Shown one piece after another: positions 53,748 to 61,369 of a DNA stretch of 64,000 nt. Below the pieces are notes generated by a model that saw only the letters and a program-made list of their open reading frames with translations, searched no databases and was not told where the DNA came from. A program made the translations under genes and the position numbers. This DNA is from Aminobacter sp. HY435. Its GTDB lineage: Bacteria > Pseudomonadota > Alphaproteobacteria > Rhizobiales > Rhizobiaceae. Each line of letters begins with the position of its first letter. Position 1 is the first letter of the stretch. The DNA lies in assembly GCF_027568395.1 (NCBI RefSeq), contig NZ_JANKZL010000010.1:124001-188000 (forward strand), given 5' to 3'.

Positions 53748-54665
53748 GTGAAAGCCAAACTGGGCATGTCCCCCATCGCGTGGTGGAACGACGATCTTGC
53801 GGAACTGAGCGATGACGTGTCGCTGGAGGAATGCCTTCGGCAGTCGCGCACGGCCGGCTTCACCGGCATGGAGCAGGGGCGACGTTTCCCGAGCACGCCG
53901 GAGGAGATGCTGCCGATCCTGAAAAAGGCCGACGTGACTTTGTGCGGCGGCTGGTTTTCCGGCACGCTGGTCAATGAGGATCTTTCGGCCAACAAGGACC
54001 GCATCCAGCCGATGATCGAGCTGTTCAAGGCGGTCGACGCACCCTGCATCGTCTATGGCGAGGTCGGCCGCTCGATCCAGGGCGACCGCTCGAAGCCGCT
54101 GGCGGGCAAGGCTGTGCTGTCCGACGACGAGATGAAGGCCTATGCCCGCAAGCTGACCACGTTCGGAGAATGGTGCGCCGGGCAGGGCATGCCGCTGTCC
54201 TACCATCACCACATGGCTGCGGTGGTGCAGTTCGAGCATGAGCTCGACGCCTTCATGAAGCATTCGGGCGAGGGCATCCCGCTGTTGCTCGACGCCGGTC
54301 ATCTCGCCTTTGCCGGCGGCGATGTGCTGCGCGCAATCGACAACCACCACAAGCGCATCAGCCATGTGCATGTGAAGGACGTGCGCATGGACGTCATCAA
54401 GGCGCTCGACTGGACCAGGCAGTCGTTCCTCGACGCGGTGGCGCTCGGCGCTTTTACCGTGCCCGGCGACGGGTCGCTCGACTTCGGCGCGATCGTGCAG
54501 AAATTCGCCGACCATGGCTATGAGGGCTGGTTCGTCGTCGAGGCCGAGCAGGATCCGAGGAAAAATCCGCCGCTGAAAATGGCTGAGGTCGGCCATGCCG
54601 AGCTGATGCGGGTGATGACCGCGGCCGGCTACACCGTTGAGACCCAAGGTTTTCCGAATGCTTGA
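53748..54665 (+). CDS. iolE: Inosose dehydratase IolE
   Basis: 305 residues from a GTG at 53748 (GGAG 7 bases upstream). TIM-barrel enzyme that dehydrates 2-keto-myo-inositol. Hallmarks: KLGMSPIAWWNDDLAELSDD, GFTGMEQGRRFP, LCGGWFSGTLVNEDLSANKD, PLSYHHHMAAVVQ (metal and active-site His), LLLDAGHLAFAGGD, HVHVKDVRMDV. Complete, normal length, no ATG near the N-terminus. Confidence 0.95.
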   Translation: MKAKLGMSPIAWWNDDLAELSDDVSLEECLRQSRTAGFTGMEQGRRFPSTPEEMLPILKKADVTLCGGWFSGTLVNEDLSANKDRIQPMIELFKAVDAPCIVYGEVGRSIQGDRSKPLAGKAVLSDDEMKAYARKLTTFGEWCAGQGMPLSYHHHMAAVVQFEHELDAFMKHSGEGIPLLLDAGHLAFAGGDVLRAIDNHHKRISHVHVKDVRMDVIKALDWTRQSFLDAVALGAFTVPGDGSLDFGAIVQKFADHGYEGWFVVEAEQDPRKNPPLKMAEVGHAELMRVMTAAGYTVETQGFPNA

Positions 54666-54725
54666 GCGCAGGGTCCTTGCCGGTTACGATCCGTGGATGT
54701 TGATCGGCGAGACAGCGAGCATTTG

Positions 54726-54929
54726 ATGCAGGACCAGAACCATCCGTTCCTTCGCCCGTTGTGGAGGCGCATAGCGCTGGTCGGCTTCTGCGCTGCCTGG
54801 TCGATCTTCGAGTTCGCCACCGGATCGGCCTTCTGGGGCACGCTCGCAGGCGGCATGGCGGCGCTCGGTGCCTACCAGTTCCTCATCGCCTACAAGCCCG
54901 GCGACGACGCCGCCACCGACAAGGAGTGA
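54726..54929 (+). CDS. Small membrane protein in the iol operon (DUF3329-like)
   Basis: 67 residues from the ATG at 54726 (a GTG at 54693 would add 11 residues). Sequence MQDQNHPFLRPLWRRIALVG precedes a membrane segment (about residues 16-34) and a second hydrophobic stretch (AFWGTLAGGMAALGAYQFL), then an acidic tail. It resembles the short DUF3329 proteins of this order. Function unknown. It sits between iolE and iolB, with 4 bases before the iolB start. Confidence 0.75.
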   Translation: MQDQNHPFLRPLWRRIALVGFCAAWSIFEFATGSAFWGTLAGGMAALGAYQFLIAYKPGDDAATDKE

Positions 54930-54933
54930 CGAG

Positions 54934-55746
54934 ATGTCGAAACTGCTGATCAAGCCGAAGCACGGTACCGGCCGGGTGACGCATGTCACGCCCGAAAGTG
55001 CCGGGTGGACCTATGTCGGCTTCGACCTGCACAGGCTTGAACCGGGCGATACCTATGGCGACTGGTCTGCCGATCGCGAAACCTGCCTTGTGCTGGTTTC
55101 AGGCAAGGCGCATGTGCGGGTCGGCGAAGACGACTTGGGAACGCTGGGCGAGCGCATGTCGCCCTTCGAGGGCAAGCCATGGTCGGTCTACGTGCCGGCG
55201 GGCGGCGACTGGTCTGTCAGGGCCGAAACCGATCTGGAGTTGGCAATATGCAGCGCGCCTGGTCTCGGCGGCAACCTGCCGGTGCGGGTGATCGGCCCCG
55301 ACGACGTGCAGCAGGAGACGCGCGGCAAGGGCTCCAACACGCGCTACGTCACCAACATCCTGCCGGAAGGGGAGCCTGCGGATTCGCTGCTGGTGGTCGA
55401 GGTGATCACGCCCGGCGGCAACACGTCGAGCTATCCGCCGCACAAGCACGACGAGGACAACCTTCCCGCTGAATCGCTGCTGGAGGAGACCTACTATCAC
55501 CGGCTCAACCCGCCGCAGGGCTTCGCCTTCCAGCGCGTCTATACCGAGTTCAACGATGCCGGCCATCGCGAGATCGACGAGGCGATGGCGGTGGAGGACG
55601 GCGATGTGACGCTGGTACCCAAGGGCTATCACCCGTGCGCGACCTGCCACGGCTACGACCTCTACTATCTCAACGTCATGGCCGGGCCGAAGCGGACCTG
55701 GAAATTCCACAATGCCAAAGAGCATGAGTGGCTGCTGAAGGCATGA
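54934..55746 (+). CDS. iolB: 5-deoxy-glucuronate isomerase IolB
   Basis: 270 residues from the ATG at 54934 (AAGGAG upstream). Bicupin enzyme converting 5-deoxyglucuronate to 5-dehydro-2-deoxygluconate. Motifs: GWTYVGFDLHRLEPGDTYGD, SYPPHKHDEDNLPAESLLEE (metal His/Glu), ETYYHRLNPPQGFAFQRVYT, HPCATCHGYDLYYLNVMAGP. Last gene of the operon. Confidence 0.95.
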   Translation: MSKLLIKPKHGTGRVTHVTPESAGWTYVGFDLHRLEPGDTYGDWSADRETCLVLVSGKAHVRVGEDDLGTLGERMSPFEGKPWSVYVPAGGDWSVRAETDLELAICSAPGLGGNLPVRVIGPDDVQQETRGKGSNTRYVTNILPEGEPADSLLVVEVITPGGNTSSYPPHKHDEDNLPAESLLEETYYHRLNPPQGFAFQRVYTEFNDAGHREIDEAMAVEDGDVTLVPKGYHPCATCHGYDLYYLNVMAGPKRTWKFHNAKEHEWLLKA

Positions 55747-55757
55747 GTTGCCGTTGC

Positions 55758-55776
55758 TGCCGCGTGGCCCGCGGCA
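55758..55776. terminator. Hairpin between convergent iolB and the TPR/GNAT gene
   Basis: TGCCGCG / CGCGGCA with a 5-nt loop in the 54-base gap between convergent genes. No T-run, so a weak bidirectional terminator at best. Confidence 0.35.
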
Positions 55777-55800
55777 CGGTCGTGTACAGCATTCATCTGA

Positions 55801-57420
55801 TCAGTATGCCATTGTGGACATGGCCGCCGGCACCGGGGCAGGGTTCAGCCTGATGTAGCTCGGCTTTGCCTGCTGCTTCAGCCGCTTGAGCATGGCGTCG
55901 GCCTTCAGGTGCAACGTGCTGTCGCGAGGCGCGAGCTGCAAATCCTCCAACAGCCCCGACAGCGCGTCGATGGCGGCATTGCGCCGGTCAAGTGCTGCTA
56001 GGCTCTTGGCCAGCGCGAACCGTGCCGGGGCGTAATCCGGCGCAAGCGCGAGCGTCTGCAAGAACGCATCCTCTGCTTCGATATGGCGAGACAGCGCCTG
56101 CAGTTCCATCCCGACCCGGAACCAAGTTTTCCATGAGTTGGGCGCGATTTCTGCCAGCGTCTCGAATTGGCCCAGAGCGCCACGATGATTGCCCTTGAAG
56201 GACAGAAGCTGTCCGAAACCGTAGAGTGCGCGCGCATGCTGCGGGTCGGTTGCGAGGATCTGGCGATAGCCGCTATCGGCCTGCGCCAGTTCGCCTTTTT
56301 GATGGCTGCGGCTGACCTCCGCGAAGACATCATTGAGGCAGCGCGGATCGAGCCGGTCGCCGACATTTCGGCCGCTCTTGGTGTGGATCATGGCGCAATC
56401 GACGCGGCTCTCACTCACGCCGAAGGCGAGTTTGTATGGCTCGTCACCGCGCAGGAAGTCGTAGGTGGTGAAGCCGTTCTCGATGGCGAGCCTGATGCAG
56501 TGGCCGTGGAGGATCAGGCCGACCGGAATCGAGCTGACCGTTTCGTCGCGGCCCGCCATGAAAAACAGCAGCGCCTTCTTCACCGGGTCGACGAAAATGG
56601 CGAGTGCACCGAGCAGTCGTTCGCCTTGCCACAGCATCGGCAGGTAGAGCGTGCCATGGCGATAGCTCTCGCGCAGTACGCGGCGATTGTTGACCAGGAT
56701 CGACTGCAGCCGGTCGCCTTTTCTGGCGCCCCATTTGATGCGCCAGAGGTCAAGCAGCATGTCGATATCGCGCTCGTAGGTCGCAGGTTCGGCCCGACCG
56801 ATGCGCAATTCGCCCGCGTCCACCTTGCGCAGGAAGCGGCGCAGCTTTTGTCGCGTGTTGGCACTCAGCACGGTATCGAGGTAACTGTCGAACGTATCCG
56901 GCAGGGTCGCGGCGAAGCAGCGGCAGTTGTTGACGTTGTCGACCGCGTTGACGCGACTGAACTCGCGCATCTCGAAGGTTTCCCGCGAAAATTGGCCGAT
57001 GAAGGCGAAGATGCGCTCGCGCGACATCCGCAGGTTTTCGAGATTTAGCCTGGACCAGCCCATTTGCGCGACGTGTCGGCCAAACGCCTGCAGCGCCGCG
57101 ATGGCGTGCTCCGGAGCGCAGATCGCGCCGGTGTAATCGGCGGCGTTGTTCCCGGCCATGTTGATCTCATTGATGTAGAGACCGGAGCTCTTGTTGATGC
57201 GGGTACGCAACCGCAGCGGCATCAGCGCGACATAGGGGGAGCCGGTCTCGCCGGCGCGGGCCGCAAGCACAAACCAGGCGCCCGCGTATGAGCGCATGTA
57301 GGGAACAAGCCAGTTCCAGGAGATGAACAACTGGGCTTCGGGGTCCTCGGCGTAGAGCCGGTCCCAGTCCCCATGCAGCTTTTCCAGCTGTTCGCGATCG
57401 GTGATGACGTCGATGTGCAT
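55801..57420 (-). CDS. GNAT/BioF2-like acyltransferase with C-terminal TPR repeats
   Basis: 539 residues from the ATG at 57420, with GAGGGGGG 5 bases upstream (an ATG six codons earlier is less likely). Residues about 1-355 resemble the BioF2-like/FemAB-type acetyltransferase domain: NWLVPYMRSYAGAWFVLAAR, LLGALAIFVDPVKKALLFFM, NGFTTYDFLRGDEPYKLAFG. Residues about 370-500 form TPR helices (DSGYRQILATDPQHARALYG, APDYAPARFALAKSLAALDR). It is 31 bases downstream of the membrane fusion protein, on the same strand, so it probably belongs to the secretion operon. A role in modifying a secreted protein or polysaccharide is speculation. Confidence 0.8.
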   Translation of the reverse strand: MHIDVITDREQLEKLHGDWDRLYAEDPEAQLFISWNWLVPYMRSYAGAWFVLAARAGETGSPYVALMPLRLRTRINKSSGLYINEINMAGNNAADYTGAICAPEHAIAALQAFGRHVAQMGWSRLNLENLRMSRERIFAFIGQFSRETFEMREFSRVNAVDNVNNCRCFAATLPDTFDSYLDTVLSANTRQKLRRFLRKVDAGELRIGRAEPATYERDIDMLLDLWRIKWGARKGDRLQSILVNNRRVLRESYRHGTLYLPMLWQGERLLGALAIFVDPVKKALLFFMAGRDETVSSIPVGLILHGHCIRLAIENGFTTYDFLRGDEPYKLAFGVSESRVDCAMIHTKSGRNVGDRLDPRCLNDVFAEVSRSHQKGELAQADSGYRQILATDPQHARALYGFGQLLSFKGNHRGALGQFETLAEIAPNSWKTWFRVGMELQALSRHIEAEDAFLQTLALAPDYAPARFALAKSLAALDRRNAAIDALSGLLEDLQLAPRDSTLHLKADAMLKRLKQQAKPSYIRLNPAPVPAAMSTMAY

Positions 57421-57451
57421 CTGTGCCCCCCTCGGCATGGCCTGTTTCCTC

Positions 57452-58789
57452 TCATCTCTCCATGAATGCCCGTGACATGCTGTCAGCGATCGGCTTGGTC
57501 AGGTATCTGAAGAACGTCCGCTCCTCGGTCTGCACCAGCACCTCCGCTGGCATGCCCGGCGTTGGCGTAAAATTGTGGACGCGGGTGATCTGGCTGGCAG
57601 GCAAGCTGATGCGCGCGACATAGACTTCGCGCGCCACCGGCCCCGACGTGTCCGGCAGCGCATCGGCCGAAACGTAAATCACCTGGCCGTCAAGCACCGG
57701 CGTGGTGCGCCGGTTGAGCGCGGTCAGCCGGACTGTCGCGTTCTGGCCGACGCGGACATTGTCGATGTCGGTGCGTGAAATCAGTGTCTCTATGACCAGC
57801 GGAACGTCCGAGGGCAGGATTTCGACGATCGGCTTGCCGCTTTCGATCACGCCGCCTGCCGTGTGATAATACATCCGTACAATGGTGCCTGCGACGGGTG
57901 CGTTGATCGTCACGCGGTTGAGCACGCTTTTGGCCTGGCGCAATTGCTCGCGGATCGTGTCGAGATCGCCTTCCAGACCCTGCAATTGCTCGAGCGCAGT
58001 CTGCTTGTAGGCCTCGGTGGTCTGGTCGATCTGTTGCTCAAGCTTGATGATCTCGGCGCCGGTCTCGGAAACTTCCGCCGCCAGCCGCCCGATCTGGCCC
58101 TCGGCATCGGCCATGGCCCGCTGGATCGCCTTGATTTCGGTCGCTCTCAGCAAACCTTTGGCAAGCAGGGCCTTCTTGCCCGTGTATTCCTCCTGCATCA
58201 GGGCAAGCTGCCGCTGCACGGCGTCGTGCTGTTGCTGGTAGCCGTCGGCGCGGTAGCGGAAGGCAGCGATGTTCTGCTGAAGCAAGCCGATCTCACTTTG
58301 CAGCTTGCTGCGCGCTGCATCGAAGTTCAGTTGCTGGCCCTCGATGATCGGCTTGATCTCGGGGTCATTCATGTTGTCCATGACGTCCTTTGGATAGGAA
58401 ATCTCCGAAGCCTGGGCAACTTCGGCTGTCAGCCGGGCGGCAATCGCGTCAAGTCGTATCTGGCGCAGGAAAAGCTGTTGTTCAGCGGCTTTCGCAGCAG
58501 TTTCATCCAGCCGGACCAGGGGTTGATTGACACTGACGTGATCGCCTTCGCTGACCAGCAGTTCCTTGATGATGCCGCCTTCGAGGTGCTGGATCACCTT
58601 GTTCTGACCCGAGGCAACGAAGGAACCCTGCGCAATGATTGCTGCGGCAAGGGGGGCGGTAAAGGCCCAGGTGCCGAACCCACCGAAAGTAAGCGCGATC
58701 AGCAACAGGCCGACCTTCGTTTGCTTGCCTATCGAGCGTGGCACGTCCGAGTACCATTCGAGATCGTGGACTTTGGCGATGTCGCTCAT
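57452..58789 (-). CDS. Type I secretion membrane fusion protein (HlyD family)
   Basis: 445 residues. Cytoplasmic N-tail, one membrane helix (about residues 25-50, VGLLLIALTFGGFGTWAFTA), biotinyl-lipoyl half (SGQNKVIQHLEGGIIKELLV), long coiled-coil hairpin (about residues 100-290), second lipoyl half (TINAPVAGTIVRMYYHTAGG) and beta-barrel (LISRTDIDNVRVGQNATVRL). The IQHLEGGIIKEL motif is diagnostic for PrtE/HlyD-type MFPs. It bridges the ABC exporter to an outer-membrane TolC. No tolC is seen here. Starts 9 bases after the ABC gene. Confidence 0.94.
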   Translation of the reverse strand: MSDIAKVHDLEWYSDVPRSIGKQTKVGLLLIALTFGGFGTWAFTAPLAAAIIAQGSFVASGQNKVIQHLEGGIIKELLVSEGDHVSVNQPLVRLDETAAKAAEQQLFLRQIRLDAIAARLTAEVAQASEISYPKDVMDNMNDPEIKPIIEGQQLNFDAARSKLQSEIGLLQQNIAAFRYRADGYQQQHDAVQRQLALMQEEYTGKKALLAKGLLRATEIKAIQRAMADAEGQIGRLAAEVSETGAEIIKLEQQIDQTTEAYKQTALEQLQGLEGDLDTIREQLRQAKSVLNRVTINAPVAGTIVRMYYHTAGGVIESGKPIVEILPSDVPLVIETLISRTDIDNVRVGQNATVRLTALNRRTTPVLDGQVIYVSADALPDTSGPVAREVYVARISLPASQITRVHNFTPTPGMPAEVLVQTEERTFFRYLTKPIADSMSRAFMER

Positions 58790-58798
58790 TGTGTCCGC

Positions 58799-61348
58799 CT
58801 ATGGAATCTGATGGCCGAAGGAGCCGCCTTCGATGCTGAGACCGCGCTGCGCCAGCGCCTGGAGAACGTCCTGCCGCTGCCCGAACAAGGCGACGGTTCC
58901 GTTGACCAGAAGCAGGATCTTGTCGACGCTCTGCAAAAGCGCGGGGCGTTGCGTAATGGTGATGACGGTGATCTTGTTGGCTTTGGCATGCTGAAGCGCG
59001 CGGGCAAGGGCCGCGTCGCCGGCCGCGTCGAGATTTGAATTCGGCTCGTCCAGAACCACCATGCGCGGATTGCCGAAGAAGGCGCGGGCAAGCGCGATGC
59101 GCTGTTTCTGGCCACCGGACAGCGGCGCGCCATCGGCGGCAACGAGCGTCTCGTAACCGTGCGGCAAAGTGGCGATCATTTCGTGCACGTCCGCCAGTTG
59201 CGCCGCCTCGTATATCTGGGCGTCGGTGGCGTCCTCGCGCATGCGGCCGATGTTTGCCTTGATCGATGCCGGGAACAGCTGGACGTCCTGGGGTAGGTAG
59301 CCGATGTTCTCGCCGAATTGACGCTGATCCCAGTTGCGCAGGTCCATCAGGTCCAGGCGGACATTGCCGGAAGTCGGCAGGATCGATCCGACCAACATCT
59401 TGCCGAGCGTCGTCTTGCCAGCTCCCGAGTTGCCGATGACGGCGAGGGAATCTCCTGGGGCGAGTGCAAATGTGATGCCGTTGAGGACAACACGCTTGGT
59501 GCCCTGGGGCACGAAAAGCAGCCGTTCCACGTCCAGTCTGCCCTCGGGGCGCGGCAGGTTGAGCCGTTCGAAATTGAGCGGCGAGGTCTGCAGGAGGCTC
59601 GCAATCCGGTCATAGGCGGCACGCGATTGGATAACCTGGTTCCAGCCTTCGATAGCCCCTTCGATGGGGCCAAGCGCGCGACTGGCAATGATCGAGGCAG
59701 CAATCACCATACCGCCGCTGAGATGGCCTTCGAGCGCCAGGTGCGCGCCCCAGCCGAGCATCGCGACCTGCGTCAGCAGGCGAGTTGCCTTGGATGTCGC
59801 GGAGAATGCGATATTACGGTCCTGGGCAATGACCTGCGCGCGCAACGAACTCGCCGTATCCTTGCCCCAGATGCGCACCGCCTCCGGGATCATCGCCAGA
59901 GCATTGATGATCTGCGAATTCCGCGACATCGAGTCGAGATGCAGGTTTGCCTTGCTCTGATGGCTGTTGGCCTCGCTGAAGGGAGCCGCGGTCGAACGCT
60001 GGTTAATGATCGTGATGACCAGCAGGATCAGCGAGGTGGTGATGACGATGAAGCCGAGATGCGGATGCACCAGGAAAACGGCCAGGACGAACAGCGGCGC
60101 CAGGGGCGCGTCGAGCAGGGTCAGCAGCGTTCCCGAAACCAGAAATGAGCGAAGTTGCTGCAGGTCGCTCAGCGTCTGGTACTCGCGACCGTTGCTGTGC
60201 AGCGATGCGCGCGCCGCGGCACTGAGGATCGGCGCGCCCAGCTGCGCTGCGACCTCGACGGCCGTGCGCATGAGGATGATGCGGCGGATGGCGTCGAATG
60301 TCGTTTGCAGCAGCACGGCGCCAACGATGACGATCGTCAGCATGATCAACGTGTCGAGCGATCGGCTGGTCAGGACACGGTCGGATATCTGGAAGAGGTA
60401 AAGGGGGATTGCGAGCACGAGAACGTTGCTGGCCAGCGTAAACAGCATCACGACAAGCAGGTTGCGCTTGACGGCCTTGAGTCCGTTTTTCAGCGAAGCG
60501 GAGAAGTCGACAGGCCCGAGACGCTTGTGGAAGATGCCGCCACCACCCCCCCCGCCGCCGCCACCACCGCCGCCATCGTCGACGCCGCCGCCGGTGGGGC
60601 CGTTGGTGTCAGGCAATTTTTCCTTGGCCTTGATCGGGCCGTTGTCGGCTTCGATGATCTTGCCGACCGGGACGGACTTGTCCTTCATCTCGGCTTTTGT
60701 CGGCTCCTGGGGATCGGCAACCCGCATGTCCGGGCGCGCCGTCGCCTCCGCCGCCGATGACGCGGCCGTCGCGGGATTGGCCGTCGTGGAGGGCGGCGTA
60801 GGCTCGTCCTCGGCATGACTGGCGACTGGTGGCGTTTCGGGAGCCGCGCGGTGGCTGGCATGCCGCCGCTCTGCAGGCTCGGCGCCGCCCTGCAGCGCCG
60901 ACTCGGCACGCTGCGCCGGTATCGGGCTTTCCGGAGGGATGATCAGAGGCTCAGGATTGGCCGCGCGAGGTGTCGGCTGGGGCTGGGCTGCTGGTGGCTC
61001 GATAGGTGTGGGGGCAGCCGGAAGAGCCTGTGCAGTTGGCCGATCCTTGGGCGTCGGCGGACCCGAGAAGGGTTGCGGTGCTATCTGGTCGTCTTGCGCG
61101 GCCGGCCGCCTGACTTGTGGCTCGTCCGCGGCTGCGTCGCGCAATTCGCCGACAACGTTGTCGATGTAGCGCTCCAACCGGTCGAGTGCCTTTTCCTGGG
61201 GCGCTACGGCTTTGGAAAGCCTGGCTTGCGGGCTCTGGCGTGCTTCCGTCTGGCGCGGATGTGACCCTGTCGGCGACCGGTCATCGCTGTCGACGTTTTC
61301 CGGTATGTTCTGGAACTCACCCCAGCCATGATCCCGATCGTCAGTCAT
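58799..61348 (-). CDS. Type I secretion ABC transporter (PrtD-like) with long disordered N-terminus
   Basis: 849 residues, whereas PrtD-type exporters have about 560-600. Residues 1 to about 275 are Pro/Ala/Glu-rich and apparently disordered, ending in a run of 14 glycines at about 257-270 preceded by GGGVDDG. Residues about 290-560 are the membrane domain (VVMLFTLASNVLVLAIPLYL), starting after FSASLKNGLKAVKRN. The nucleotide-binding domain has Walker A GNSGAGKTT (about 637-645), LSGGQKQRIALARA and Walker B MVVLDEPNSNLD. NPRMVVLDEPNSNLD and GYLPQDVQLFPASIKANI are PrtD-like. No C39 peptidase domain. The extension may recruit substrate or dock to a partner. Confidence 0.93.
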   Translation of the reverse strand: MTDDRDHGWGEFQNIPENVDSDDRSPTGSHPRQTEARQSPQARLSKAVAPQEKALDRLERYIDNVVGELRDAAADEPQVRRPAAQDDQIAPQPFSGPPTPKDRPTAQALPAAPTPIEPPAAQPQPTPRAANPEPLIIPPESPIPAQRAESALQGGAEPAERRHASHRAAPETPPVASHAEDEPTPPSTTANPATAASSAAEATARPDMRVADPQEPTKAEMKDKSVPVGKIIEADNGPIKAKEKLPDTNGPTGGGVDDGGGGGGGGGGGGGIFHKRLGPVDFSASLKNGLKAVKRNLLVVMLFTLASNVLVLAIPLYLFQISDRVLTSRSLDTLIMLTIVIVGAVLLQTTFDAIRRIILMRTAVEVAAQLGAPILSAAARASLHSNGREYQTLSDLQQLRSFLVSGTLLTLLDAPLAPLFVLAVFLVHPHLGFIVITTSLILLVITIINQRSTAAPFSEANSHQSKANLHLDSMSRNSQIINALAMIPEAVRIWGKDTASSLRAQVIAQDRNIAFSATSKATRLLTQVAMLGWGAHLALEGHLSGGMVIAASIIASRALGPIEGAIEGWNQVIQSRAAYDRIASLLQTSPLNFERLNLPRPEGRLDVERLLFVPQGTKRVVLNGITFALAPGDSLAVIGNSGAGKTTLGKMLVGSILPTSGNVRLDLMDLRNWDQRQFGENIGYLPQDVQLFPASIKANIGRMREDATDAQIYEAAQLADVHEMIATLPHGYETLVAADGAPLSGGQKQRIALARAFFGNPRMVVLDEPNSNLDAAGDAALARALQHAKANKITVITITQRPALLQSVDKILLLVNGTVALFGQRQDVLQALAQRGLSIEGGSFGHQIP

Positions 61349-61369
61349 CTTTCCGTCCCTCCGACCGGC

